A stretch of DNA of 64,000 nt from Bin55 sp963664665 (lineage in GTDB: Bacteria > Pseudomonadota > Gammaproteobacteria > Pseudomonadales > Azotimanducaceae). The notes below the pieces were generated by a model. That model had not been told where the DNA came from. It ran no database searches and saw only the letters and a program-made list of their open reading frames with translations. Positions 36,059 through 45,137 of this stretch are shown one piece after another (position 1 is the first letter of the stretch; each line of letters begins with the position of its first letter). The stretch lies in contig CAXXMH010000006.1 in assembly GCA_963664665.2 (NCBI GenBank), positions 62,001 to 126,000 of the forward strand, in the 5' to 3' direction. The translations under genes and the position numbers were made by a program.

Positions 36059-36763
36059 CTACTTGCCGTACGCGGACATCAATACCGGTCTGATGAGATC
36101 AGTCCAGATCGCGTAACCGTTCGCGTTCATATGCAGTCCATCTTCAACCAGTAAATCAGTCATGACCGTGCCATCTTCACCTAGCATGGGTGTACTCGTG
36201 TCCAAGAATTGGACATGATCGTGTTCGTCAGCGAGCGCTTGAAGTCCGTTGTTGACTTCGACCATCGTTGGCCATAAATGGGCTCGACGAATTGATGGTT
36301 TTACGGCGATGAAGTAAATGTCGGTATCAGGGAGATGTTGCTTAAGGTGGTCCACAAAATCGCGATATTCCGCAAGAATGTCGGTCGGTTCCTTACCGGC
36401 CGCGACGTCGTTATCGCCTTCGTAGGTGAGGACCGCACGGGGTGCATACGGCGTCACGATGCGATCTCGAAACATATTGAGTTCAAACATTTGAGAACCA
36501 CCAAACCCACGGTTGATGACCGTCAGTGGTGCCATATCTTCCGCCAACGATTGCCAGTACACGATGCTTGAGCTTCCGGCGAACAGAATTGCGCCTTTTG
36601 GCGGCGGATTGGCTTGGTCGGCTGCCTCGAATCGCTGTATGACGGGCTCCCACCGACTCTCAGGTTCTTCGTGGTTTTCAGCGATATGAACGATCGCGGT
36701 GCACGTAACAAGCGATACCAGAATGAGTTGAACAATCTGACGGTGTTTGGCGGATACTCTCAT
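36059..36763 (-). CDS. SGNH/GDSL-type hydrolase, exported
   Basis: Protein of 234 residues with an N-terminal membrane or signal segment (about 9-27). The SGNH blocks are visible: 'FAGSSSIVYW' (nucleophile Ser), 'NRGFGGSQ' (Gly), 'YEGDNDV' (Asn) and 'DGLHMNANGY' (Asp and His). Such enzymes are esterases or lipases acting in the periplasm or outside the cell. It ends 14 bases after the convergent tRNA-Leu and is divergent from queA. Substrate not predictable. Confidence 0.88.
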   Translation of the reverse strand: MRVSAKHRQIVQLILVSLVTCTAIVHIAENHEEPESRWEPVIQRFEAADQANPPPKGAILFAGSSSIVYWQSLAEDMAPLTVINRGFGGSQMFELNMFRDRIVTPYAPRAVLTYEGDNDVAAGKEPTDILAEYRDFVDHLKQHLPDTDIYFIAVKPSIRRAHLWPTMVEVNNGLQALADEHDHVQFLDTSTPMLGEDGTVMTDLLVEDGLHMNANGYAIWTDLIRPVLMSAYGK

Positions 36764-36816
36764 CGTTTGACCAAGCTGAAACGACGTGCAATGTTAATGG
36801 CGTGGTATGGAAAGTC

Positions 36817-37821
36817 GTGACTTTAGCTAAATCAGATTTCGATTACTCGCTTCCTTCGAAGCTTATTGCGCGCAAGCCATTACAACATCGAACCGACAGT
36901 CGTTTGATGGTGGTAGGCTCGCAGAGTAATGAACATCGACAGTTCAGCGACCTCATCGATTACTTACGTAAAGACGATGTATTGGTGGTCAACGATTCCA
37001 TGGTGATCAAGGCCAGATTACGTGCGGTCAAGGATTCAGGGGGGAAAGCTGAGATCCTTGTCGAGCGGATTGAGTCTGAAACTGAAGCGCTTTGTCAAGT
37101 CGGCGTGAGCAAACCACTCATAGCGGATCGTACGTTGGACTGCCAAGGCCAAACAATCAGTGTCGTCGCGCGTGAGGGTGAGTTTTATCGTTTACGCTTC
37201 GATCGACCGGTACTTGCGTTTCTTGAGGAATTTGGTGCGGTACCACTACCAAGATACATGCGGCGAAGAGCACACGAGAGTGACGAGCACCGCTACCAGA
37301 CAGTCTATGCCAAAAATCCAGGCGCCGTAGCCGCGCCGACTGCGGGACTGCACTTCGACGACGAATTCCTCGCACGCATACAAGAAAAGGGTGTCGAGAT
37401 TTGTCGCGTGACGTTGCATGTAGGCGCGGGGACATTCCAGCCAGTACGGGTCGACGATCTGAGCCAGCACATCATGCACCAGGAGCGTTACGAGATACCG
37501 GATGAGACCATTGAGCGCTTGTCGAATAAGCCGCCGCGCGTGGTCGCCGTCGGTACGACGGTCGTGCGAACCCTCGAATCATGGGCTCAAACCAAGCAGA
37601 CTTCCGGTGAAACCGAACTATTCATCACGCCAGGCTTTGAGTTTCAAGTAGTCGATGCGCTCGTGACCAATTTCCACCTACCAGAATCGACATTGCTCAT
37701 GCTGGTGTCTGCGTTCCGTGGCAGGGAACAGGTACTCGCGGCTTATGAAGAAGCGGTTAAAGAGCAATACCGGTTCTACAGTTACGGCGATGCGATGTTC
37801 ATGGAGCGGGCGGATGTTTAA
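36817..37821 (+). CDS. queA: S-adenosylmethionine:tRNA ribosyltransferase-isomerase
   Basis: QueA makes epoxyqueuosine at the wobble base of tRNAs by transferring the ribosyl part of SAM to preQ1. The family markers 'DFDYSLPSKLIARKP', 'VNDSMVIKARL', 'GAVPLPRYMRR', 'YQTVYAKNPGAVAAPTAGLHF' and 'HVGAGTFQPV' are present at expected positions; length about 334 residues. I prefer GTG 36817, where the conserved N-terminus begins; GTG 36802 is also possible. The gene overlaps tgt by eight bases and leads the queA-tgt-yajC-secDF block. Confidence 0.95.
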   Translation: MTLAKSDFDYSLPSKLIARKPLQHRTDSRLMVVGSQSNEHRQFSDLIDYLRKDDVLVVNDSMVIKARLRAVKDSGGKAEILVERIESETEALCQVGVSKPLIADRTLDCQGQTISVVAREGEFYRLRFDRPVLAFLEEFGAVPLPRYMRRRAHESDEHRYQTVYAKNPGAVAAPTAGLHFDDEFLARIQEKGVEICRVTLHVGAGTFQPVRVDDLSQHIMHQERYEIPDETIERLSNKPPRVVAVGTTVVRTLESWAQTKQTSGETELFITPGFEFQVVDALVTNFHLPESTLLMLVSAFRGREQVLAAYEEAVKEQYRFYSYGDAMFMERADV

Positions 37822-38929
37822 AGTCGTCGCCGAATCGGGTGAGGCTCGACGCGGTGAGCTTCAGCTCAATCATGGCACAGTAGAGACGCCCGTGTTTATG
37901 CCGTGTGGGACCTACGGTTCCGTAAAAGCGCTTACCCCCGTACAAATTCGCGAAGTAGGCACGCAGATTCTCTTGGGAAATACCTTTCACTTGATGCTAC
38001 GACCTGGACCTGACGTGATGTCCGGTCTGGGTGGCTTACACGGATTCATGGATTGGGATGGACCAATCCTCACCGATTCAGGCGGCTACCAGGTCTTCAG
38101 TTTGCGAGACAACGTCAAACTGGATGACGAAGGCGTGACGTTTCGGTCGCCTGTCAACGGCGATCGGGTTCGGCTGAGTCCCGAGATCTCAATGCATATG
38201 CAGAAGGTGCTCAACTCTGACATCGTGATGGTGTTCGATGAGTGCACGCCGTATCCTGCAACGCATCACGAAGCCAAATCGTCGATGTTGCGCTCCGTTG
38301 GTTGGGCGGCCGCGTCGAAATCGGCATATGACGGCGAAGGTGTCTTGTTTGGAATCGTTCAGGGCAGTATTTATGACGATCTACGAACAGAGAGTCTCGC
38401 ATCCCTCCTCGATATCGGGTTCGACGGTCTGGCGATCGGTGGGCTGTCGGTGGGAGAGACCATCGAGGAGATGAATGCAGTTCTTGCAGCGCTAGTCCCG
38501 CAGATGCCGTCAACTCACCCAAGGTACTTGATGGGTGTAGGAACCCCGTCGGATCTAATTCGAGGCGTCGTTCAGGGCGTCGACATGTTTGATTGCGTGA
38601 TGCCTACGCGCAACGCCCGTAACGGTCACTTGTTTACCTGGCAAGGCGTTGTCCGCATTCGAAACGCTGTCCACAAGCACGACGCGTCGCCGATTGATCC
38701 GGATTGTGGTTGCTACGCCTGCCAACATTTTTCACGTGCATATCTGCATCATCTTGACAGATGTCGCGAAATGCTCGCTTGTACATTGATGAGCATTCAT
38801 AATTTGCACTTCTATCACGAGTTGATGGCCGCGTTGCGAAAGCGCATCTCAGAGAACACGCTTTCGGATTTCGCCTCTCGTCTGCTCGCTCAGTTTGCCG
38901 ACGCTAATCGCGTCAATCCCAGCGCTTAA
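37814..38929 (+). CDS. tgt: tRNA-guanine transglycosylase
   Basis: Tgt exchanges the wobble guanine of GUN anticodons for preQ1, the first step of queuosine insertion on tRNA. From ATG 37814 the protein has 371 residues, like E. coli Tgt (375). 'PVFMPCGTYGSVKA' opens the barrel, 'TDSGGYQVFSL' carries a catalytic Asp, 'DMFDCVMPTRNARNG' the second, and 'CGCYACQHFSRAYLHHL' the zinc site. The longer frame back to 37718 lies inside queA and is not used. Overlap with queA means tight coupling. Confidence 0.97.
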   Translation: MFKVVAESGEARRGELQLNHGTVETPVFMPCGTYGSVKALTPVQIREVGTQILLGNTFHLMLRPGPDVMSGLGGLHGFMDWDGPILTDSGGYQVFSLRDNVKLDDEGVTFRSPVNGDRVRLSPEISMHMQKVLNSDIVMVFDECTPYPATHHEAKSSMLRSVGWAAASKSAYDGEGVLFGIVQGSIYDDLRTESLASLLDIGFDGLAIGGLSVGETIEEMNAVLAALVPQMPSTHPRYLMGVGTPSDLIRGVVQGVDMFDCVMPTRNARNGHLFTWQGVVRIRNAVHKHDASPIDPDCGCYACQHFSRAYLHHLDRCREMLACTLMSIHNLHFYHELMAALRKRISENTLSDFASRLLAQFADANRVNPSA

Positions 38930-38950
38930 CCCCATCAATTAGCGTCGCGT

Positions 38951-38957
38951 AAGGAGG
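38951..38957 (+). promoter_or_regulatory. strong ribosome binding site for yajC
   Basis: AAGGAGG lies six bases before GTG 38964 and fixes that codon as the yajC start. Confidence 0.85.
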
Positions 38958-38963
38958 TCTCTC

Positions 38964-39260
38964 GTGGACTATACGATGATCATTTTCTTGGTTGCGATGA
39001 TCGCGATCTTCTATTTCCTAATCATTCGTCCGCAGAGCAAGCGACGAAAGGAACAAGCAGCACTCATGGCCGGTCTTTCGGTCGGTGACGAGGTCGTGAG
39101 CGTCGGTGGCATCATGGGAGAAATCTCAAAGGTTGACGAGAACTATGTGTTCGTGATGGTCGCGGACAAGGTGGAACTGCGGTTCCAGAAAGCTGCCATT
39201 TCTTCGACGTTGCCGAAAGGAACGCTCAAGGAGCTACCTGAAAATAAGGCGTCAGCCTGA
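38964..39260 (+). CDS. yajC: preprotein translocase subunit YajC
   Basis: Small accessory protein of the SecDF-YajC complex, 98 residues, with one N-terminal membrane helix (about 4-22, ending 'IIRPQSKRRKEQ') and a cytosolic part containing 'GLSVGDEVVSVGGIMG'. GTG 38964 is set by a full AAGGAGG. It precedes secD by eight bases, the standard order. Confidence 0.97.
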   Translation: MDYTMIIFLVAMIAIFYFLIIRPQSKRRKEQAALMAGLSVGDEVVSVGGIMGEISKVDENYVFVMVADKVELRFQKAAISSTLPKGTLKELPENKASA

Positions 39261-39268
39261 ACGCATAA

Positions 39269-41191
39269 ATGCCTGACAACCGCGTCTTTGGCCAGAACTT
39301 ATTTGGCACAAGGACATCCGCAGACCAACCGTATCGTTATCCGATCTGGCGCTACTTCCTCGCGTTGGGCGTGTTGGTACTCGGTATTCTCTATGCACTC
39401 CCGAACCTATTCCCGCCAGACCACGCGGTACAAATTGAGGTCGACAACTCGACGACCGTCATTGGTACGAGGTTTACCGCACAGGCGCGAGAACTACTCG
39501 AAAACGACGGGATTGACGTAAAACGTGCCGCGCTTACGCAGCGAGGCACGCAGATTCATCTATTCGACGAACTCGACCAGATTCGAGCCAAGGATTTGCT
39601 TGAATCAAGACTGAATCCTGTTGGCATGGAACGGCAATTCATCATTGCCTTGAATCTTGCGCCGACGACTCCGCAGTGGTTGCGTGATCTCGGATCCACC
39701 CCAATGACACTTGGTTTGGACTTAGCAGGCGGTATTCACTTTGTCCTGCAAGTCGACATGCAGAGCGCCTTTACTAAGCAGCTTGGGGATGAAGCGGACA
39801 AGGCGACTGCGATATTGCGAGATGCGAATATCCGTTACATTCCGACCGAGGATTTCGTATCTGAGACCGGTGTACACATTCCTTTCGCAGATGAATCTCG
39901 ACGTACTGAAGCGATGACGGCGCTGGAAATATCGTACGGACCACCCAATCACGTACTCGAGGAAGTCGAGTGGAGAGGTGCTCCTGCAATTCTGATCACC
40001 TTGACACAGGATCGCCTCAATGAAATTGAAAATGCGGCGATCGAACAGAATTTGACAGGCTTACGCAACCGAGTGAATGAACTCGGCGTCGCGGAGCCGC
40101 TGGTACAACGCCTCGGCAGTTCACGTATTGTGATCGAGCTACCCGGCGTTCAGGACAGCTCAGAAGCGAAGCGAATCCTGGATAAATTCGCGACGCTCGA
40201 GTTTCGACTTGAAGCATCGGTGACCGATCGACCATCGCAGATCGAGGTGATGCCTTACCAGGGTGTCGATGTAAGGCTGTTGAAAGAAAACATCGTCACG
40301 GGCGACAACGTTACCAACGCGCAGCAAGCACGTGATCCCGATACATCGTTACCTCAAGTGAACATGCAGTTCGACAGCATTGGCGGCGAGCGTATCAATC
40401 GTGCTACTGCGCCGAATATCGGACGTCGGATGGGGATCATCTTCATTGAACAACGCCCGGTTGTTGTCAACGAAATCGTTGACGGTGAACGTGTGGAGCG
40501 TACTAAGATCGAGACTACGCGCCGTCTGATTAGTGTTGCGACGATTCAGGGTGCTCTAAGTTACAACTCACGTATCACCGGCATCTCTGTAAGAGATGCG
40601 CAGGAACTCGCGATTCTTCTACGCGCAGGGGCGCTGGCCGCGCCGATGTATTTCGTTGAAGAACGCACGGTGGGTGCATCGCTTGGGGATGAAAACATCG
40701 ACCGAGGCATGCTTGCGGTCGTGATCGGCTTAGCGCTTGTCGCGCTCTTCATGATCGTTTACTACAAGGTCTTTGGCGTCATCGCTGACATCTGTTTGAC
40801 GATGAACATGATTGTCCTCGTGGCAGTCATGTCACTATTAGGCGCTACGCTCACGTTACCCGGCATCGCCGGAATCGTTCTAACGGTTGGCATGGCTGTT
40901 GACGCAAACGTCTTGATTTTCTCTCGCATTCGCGAGGAACTGAAGCGTACGGCACCCGCGACCGCAATTAAGAATGGATATGACCGCGCGTTTGTAACGA
41001 TTCTTGACGCCAACGTGACGACACTCTTTGTCGCGCTGATCTTGCTTGCCATTGGAAGTGGTCCGGTTGCAGGCTTCGCGGTGACGTTATCCATCGGCAT
41101 CGTCACATCCATGTTTACATCAATCTTCGTGTCGCGTGGATTGGTGCACTTGGTTTACGGAAATCGAGCTGTACGGAAGATCTGGATATGA
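39269..41191 (+). CDS. secD: protein-export membrane protein SecD
   Basis: SecD, 640 residues, uses the proton-motive force with SecF to pull preproteins through SecYEG. After the first membrane helix (about 28-47) come the long periplasmic P1 domain with 'GLDLAGGIHFVLQVD', 'VIELPGVQDSSEAK' and the C-terminal helices with 'VVIGLALVALFMI', 'LPGIAGIVLTVGMAVDANVLIFSRIREE' split over helix 4 (its Asp is the functional residue). It overlaps secF by four bases (ATGA). Confidence 0.97.
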   Translation: MPDNRVFGQNLFGTRTSADQPYRYPIWRYFLALGVLVLGILYALPNLFPPDHAVQIEVDNSTTVIGTRFTAQARELLENDGIDVKRAALTQRGTQIHLFDELDQIRAKDLLESRLNPVGMERQFIIALNLAPTTPQWLRDLGSTPMTLGLDLAGGIHFVLQVDMQSAFTKQLGDEADKATAILRDANIRYIPTEDFVSETGVHIPFADESRRTEAMTALEISYGPPNHVLEEVEWRGAPAILITLTQDRLNEIENAAIEQNLTGLRNRVNELGVAEPLVQRLGSSRIVIELPGVQDSSEAKRILDKFATLEFRLEASVTDRPSQIEVMPYQGVDVRLLKENIVTGDNVTNAQQARDPDTSLPQVNMQFDSIGGERINRATAPNIGRRMGIIFIEQRPVVVNEIVDGERVERTKIETTRRLISVATIQGALSYNSRITGISVRDAQELAILLRAGALAAPMYFVEERTVGASLGDENIDRGMLAVVIGLALVALFMIVYYKVFGVIADICLTMNMIVLVAVMSLLGATLTLPGIAGIVLTVGMAVDANVLIFSRIREELKRTAPATAIKNGYDRAFVTILDANVTTLFVALILLAIGSGPVAGFAVTLSIGIVTSMFTSIFVSRGLVHLVYGNRAVRKIWI

Positions 41192-42102
41192 ATTTGAACA
41201 TCGACTTCATGGCGCATCGCCATATTGCGACCGTTCTATCTGGCATTCTTTTGGTTGCGTCAGTGGTCGCATTCATGTGGCTTGGCGTGAATCGCGGACT
41301 CGATTTCACGGGCGGTGTTTTGGTCGAGTTGGCGTTTGAAGAACCTGTTGACCCAGTCATGGTACGGGCGATTCTTGCTGACGACGGATACGCCAATGCG
41401 GTCGTTCAGAGCCTTGGCAGCGAACGAGAACTTCAGGTTCGAGTCCCTCCAGTACCTGGTATTGATCAGTCCAACGTCGGCGACAACATACAGAGTTCTC
41501 TCGTTGAAGGTATTGGAGGAGCTGATCTCCGACGTTCAGAATTTGTCGGTCCGACTGTGGGCGAGGAACTAGCCGAGAAAGGTGGGCTCGCGCTCCTGGT
41601 CGCACTCGCGATGGTGTTGGTTTACATCATGCTGCGGTTTACCGGAAAGTTTGCCCTTGGGGCGGTCGTCGCGCTGGTGCACGATGTCATCATCGTGGTA
41701 GGTCTTTTCTGCATGTTCGGTTGGACGTTCAATCTTCCAGAATTAGCAGCGTTGCTCGCGGTGATTGGTTACTCGCTTAACGACACGATTGTTGTGTCCG
41801 ATCGCATCCGCGAGAACTTCCGGACGATACGACGACGTAAACCGGTCGAGATCATCAACACATCGTTGAACCAGATGCTTGGTCGCACCTTAGTGACGTC
41901 GTTGACGACTCTGTTGGTGCTGCTAGCGCTTCTGCTTGCGGGCGGTGAACAAATCTCCGGATTTGCGACCGCGCTCACGATAGGCGTCGTGATCGGCACG
42001 TATTCGTCGATCTACGTCGCTGCGAATCTGTTGTTAATGCTCAATATTCAGAGCGAGGATCTAGCGTTGCCGGCGAAAGAAGGCAGCGAGGACACAATCT
42101 AG
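41188..42102 (+). CDS. secF: protein-export membrane protein SecF
   Basis: SecF, 304 residues, partner of SecD in protein export. 'GLDFTGGVLVEL' follows the first helix, and the C-terminal bundle has 'LAVIGYSLNDTIVVSDRIREN', the SecF form of the conserved Asp helix. The start overlaps secD (ATGA). The stop is four bases from the convergent suhB stop. Confidence 0.97.
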   Translation: MNLNIDFMAHRHIATVLSGILLVASVVAFMWLGVNRGLDFTGGVLVELAFEEPVDPVMVRAILADDGYANAVVQSLGSERELQVRVPPVPGIDQSNVGDNIQSSLVEGIGGADLRRSEFVGPTVGEELAEKGGLALLVALAMVLVYIMLRFTGKFALGAVVALVHDVIIVVGLFCMFGWTFNLPELAALLAVIGYSLNDTIVVSDRIRENFRTIRRRKPVEIINTSLNQMLGRTLVTSLTTLLVLLALLLAGGEQISGFATALTIGVVIGTYSSIYVAANLLLMLNIQSEDLALPAKEGSEDTI

Positions 42103-42106
42103 CGAG

Positions 42107-42913
42107 TTAGGTGCCTGCCTGCGCGAACGCGACCGGTGGCTGTTTTGAGTGCTCTGCCACGAGTTTCCGGTGTAGGTATGTGTTCCCGGCAACAAGACCG
42201 CTCTGCTCCGACGACCACTCTCCGCCATTTAGCGTCGAAGCGAACCCGCCGGCCTCACGAATAAACAATCGTGCGAACTGGAAGTGAAATGCCGACGCGG
42301 TTGTGCACACCATGGCGTCATATCGTCCGAACGCAGTGTTGGCAATATCGAGACCTACACTTCCGGACATCCGTGGCGTAAGTCCGAGCGAACCGAAGTC
42401 ATCGGTTGATTCCACACCTTCAAGTGCGACGAGAGCGCCACGCGTGGTTCGCGTATCACTAACTCTCATGCGTCCGTCAGAGGTAAAACATCCTTCGCTG
42501 CGAGTCACGTGGAAGTGACCGTCGCGAAAATGGTCGACGATCAACGCATTGTGAAGCCGATTATTACGCGAGATCGCGAGGAGTGTGCAGAAATGATCCA
42601 GCCGACGCATGAAATTCATACGACCGCTTATCGGTTCTACGATCCAGCTCGTTTCTACACTCGATTTTGCACTGAATTCATCTGGCGTGATGACTTCATG
42701 CTCTGGGTAAGAACGCAGAATCGTTTCGGTGATCGTGCGCATGGCACGGTCTTGCGTACGCTGAAGGTATTTTTCACTCGCCGCGGAAATTGAACGGGAG
42801 GAAGGGACATTAGGGGCGCGAGCCATCAGTTCACGACCTGCTGCACGTACCGCCTGCGTCGCGATATTTAAGATGGGATTCACACGCAAAATTCTAGCAA
42901 TGGCATTCGGCAT
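42107..42913 (-). CDS. suhB: SuhB-like protein (inositol-monophosphatase fold) with degraded active site
   Basis: Homologue of SuhB, 268 residues from ATG 42913 ('NPILNIATQAVRAAGRELM' matches the SuhB N-terminus; the frame upstream to 43126 overlaps trmJ and is not used). In active phosphatases the metal site uses 'TEES', 'DPLDGTTNF' and 'PWDFAAG'. Here these read 'TPDE', 'EPISGRMNF' and 'AFHFQFA', so the metal-binding acids are lost. E. coli SuhB also acts with NusA/RNA polymerase in rRNA antitermination, a role independent of catalysis. It is divergent from trmJ by 23 bases. Confidence 0.88.
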   Translation of the reverse strand: MPNAIARILRVNPILNIATQAVRAAGRELMARAPNVPSSRSISAASEKYLQRTQDRAMRTITETILRSYPEHEVITPDEFSAKSSVETSWIVEPISGRMNFMRRLDHFCTLLAISRNNRLHNALIVDHFRDGHFHVTRSEGCFTSDGRMRVSDTRTTRGALVALEGVESTDDFGSLGLTPRMSGSVGLDIANTAFGRYDAMVCTTASAFHFQFARLFIREAGGFASTLNGGEWSSEQSGLVAGNTYLHRKLVAEHSKQPPVAFAQAGT

Positions 42914-42936
42914 AAATCGTTCTTGGGGGTTTTGAG

Positions 42937-43659
42937 TTGGAGATACGCATCGTGCTCGTTGAGCCGTCACACCCAGGAAATATCGGCGCGACAGCTCGCG
43001 CGATGAAGACGATGGATCTGACGTCGCTCTACTTGGTGAGACCGCAACGGTTCCCTGATCCGCAAGCTGACTGGCGTGCAGCGGGAGCATTAGACGTTGT
43101 CGCATCCGCCCACGTTGTCGACTCAATTGAAGAAGCGCTTGGAGATTGTGGATTCATCGCCGGAACGAGCGTACGCGATCGACACATTCCCTGGACTGTC
43201 AAAAGCGTCTCTGAATTCGCGTCAGATGTTGATGGCATGCCTGATGAATCGAAGCCACTTGCGATTCTGTTCGGTCGTGAAAACAATGGTTTGTCGAATG
43301 AGGAACTTGCGATGTGCAATGTCCACGTCCGAATTCCATCTTCGCCGGAATATGGGTCACTCAATCTCGCGATGGCGGTTCAGATTGTGGCTTATGAGTT
43401 ATTCAAAGCCCGTGGGCATACCGAAGTGAAAGCAGGTTGGGATCGCCCGCATGCAAGTCACGCTGAAATCGCTTCGATGTACGAGCATCTTGAGCGAGTT
43501 CTCGACGCCATTGGGTTCTTCGACCCGGGCGCGCCGCGAACCGCGTTCACCAGATTCCAACGCATGTTTGGTCGAATCGAGCTTGACGAAACAGAAGTAC
43601 AGATTCTGCGCGGCTTTCTTACCCATATCGAACGCGCTGCGGGACTTGACGCGATATAG
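42937..43659 (+). CDS. trmJ: tRNA (cytidine/uridine-2'-O-)-methyltransferase TrmJ
   Basis: SPOUT-class methyltransferase of 240 residues that methylates position 32 of tRNAs. 'VEPSHPGNIGATARAMKTM' at the N-terminus, 'FGRENNGLSNEEL' and 'SLNLAMAVQIVAYEL' in the knot are family markers, and the C-terminal extension typical of TrmJ is present. TTG 42937 is the start. In E. coli trmJ and suhB are divergent neighbours, and the same holds here; it precedes iscS, also canonical. Confidence 0.95.
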   Translation: MEIRIVLVEPSHPGNIGATARAMKTMDLTSLYLVRPQRFPDPQADWRAAGALDVVASAHVVDSIEEALGDCGFIAGTSVRDRHIPWTVKSVSEFASDVDGMPDESKPLAILFGRENNGLSNEELAMCNVHVRIPSSPEYGSLNLAMAVQIVAYELFKARGHTEVKAGWDRPHASHAEIASMYEHLERVLDAIGFFDPGAPRTAFTRFQRMFGRIELDETEVQILRGFLTHIERAAGLDAI

Positions 43660-43761
43660 GCGCACGCATTCCTTAGGGTGCACCCGACCGAGTTCGTTTT
43701 CGCGCCATAAAATTGACAACCAACGCCAATTCCTATCGGCCGTTATTCCGGTTCTCAACGT

Positions 43762-44940
43762 TTGAACATCGCTTCGCCGCGCGCTCGTGCGGTATATCTT
43801 GACTATGCGGCAACGACTCCAGTTGATCCGCGAGTCGCCCACAAGATGAGCAAATGTTTGATGTTTGACGGCGATTTTGGCAACCCAGCATCGTCATCGC
43901 ACGTGTTCGGATGGGAAGCTGAAGAGCATGTAGAAAACGCCAGGGTTCAACTTGCGCAGCTCATTGGCGCAGATCCGTTGGAGATTGTGTGGACTTCTGG
44001 TGCGACCGAGTCCGATAACCTTGCGTTGAAAGGTCTTGCGGAGCATTACGGGTCAGGTCATATCGTCACGAGTGCGTACGAACACAAAGCAGTGCTAGAT
44101 ACCTGTGAATATCTTGAGAAAAAAGGGATCAACGTAACGTATGTGACACCTGGCGCGGATGGTCTGATTTCCACGAAAGATGTGTCAGATGCAATTCGCG
44201 ACGACACATTCGTCGTCTCAATCATGCACGTCAATAACGAAATCGGCGTTTTAAACGACGTATCGTCGATTGGACGGATTTGTCGAGATCGAAACGTGTT
44301 TTTTCACGTTGATGCGGCACAAAGTGTCGGTAAAGTCACGGTTGATGTGGACGATCTCAACATTGATATGCTGAGTATCTCTGGCCATAAGATCTACGGA
44401 CCGAAAGGCATCGGGGCACTCTATGTCAGACGATCTGCAAGCATTCCGCTACAGGCGATCATCCATGGTGGCGGTCATGAACGAGGCCTACGTTCGGGCA
44501 CGCTAGCCACGCACCAAATCGTAGGTATCGGTGCTGCTGCCTCGGTTTGCGCTGCGGAACTCGATCGAGAATCGGAGCGGCTCCTTTCCCTTCGTGATCG
44601 ATTGTGGGCACACCTTCGACAGATCCCAGACGTGCATATGAATGGATCTGAAGATCAGCGAATTCCTGGACTGATCAATGTTGGCTTCGGTGGTGTTGAC
44701 GGAGAAACGCTTCTGATGGCGTTGAATGATGTCGCAGTTTCTTCCGGCTCCGCATGTACGTCAGCAACTGTAGAACCTTCATACGTTCTCCGTGCTATAG
44801 GTGTACCGGATGATCTTGCGTCGGCGTCTTTGCGCTTTACCGTTGGACGATTTACAACGGACGAGGAAGTTGACTTCGCTGCGACTCGAATCGCGGATGT
44901 GGTCCACACGTTACGTGAACGAAAAGCGGAGAACGAATAA
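43762..44940 (+). CDS. iscS: cysteine desulfurase (IscS/NifS type)
   Basis: PLP enzyme of 392 residues that releases sulfur from cysteine for Fe-S clusters and thio-tRNAs. 'VYLDYAATTPVDPRV', 'SGATESDNLALKG', 'HVDAAQSVGK', 'SISGHKIYGPKGIGAL' (PLP Lys) and the catalytic loop 'SSGSACTSATVEP' are present, with one Cys in the loop as in group I. TTG 43762 is the start. The rest of the isc operon (iscR, iscU, iscA, hscBA, fdx) is not next to it, so the operon is broken up here. Confidence 0.95.
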   Translation: MNIASPRARAVYLDYAATTPVDPRVAHKMSKCLMFDGDFGNPASSSHVFGWEAEEHVENARVQLAQLIGADPLEIVWTSGATESDNLALKGLAEHYGSGHIVTSAYEHKAVLDTCEYLEKKGINVTYVTPGADGLISTKDVSDAIRDDTFVVSIMHVNNEIGVLNDVSSIGRICRDRNVFFHVDAAQSVGKVTVDVDDLNIDMLSISGHKIYGPKGIGALYVRRSASIPLQAIIHGGGHERGLRSGTLATHQIVGIGAAASVCAAELDRESERLLSLRDRLWAHLRQIPDVHMNGSEDQRIPGLINVGFGGVDGETLLMALNDVAVSSGSACTSATVEPSYVLRAIGVPDDLASASLRFTVGRFTTDEEVDFAATRIADVVHTLRERKAENE

Positions 44941-45137
44941 TTCGAGCTCCTCGTGCAACTTTACGTCGTGAGTGGCTTCGTTGGATAAACTATAGAAAGA
45001 ATTGGCTCTGAGTCTTTAGCTTGTACTAATACTCGGCTACATCTTTCCACTAGTATTCGATATATTGCGGTCACTGATTCGTTTTAGTCAATTCTTACTA
45101 GTCGTACCTGTTCTTAGGGCGCGCACGGAGCAACTTC

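Noticed and set aside
42914..43126. N-terminal extension of the SuhB frame
   Set aside because: It runs across the trmJ start on the other strand and is Ser/Arg-rich; SuhB similarity begins at 42913.
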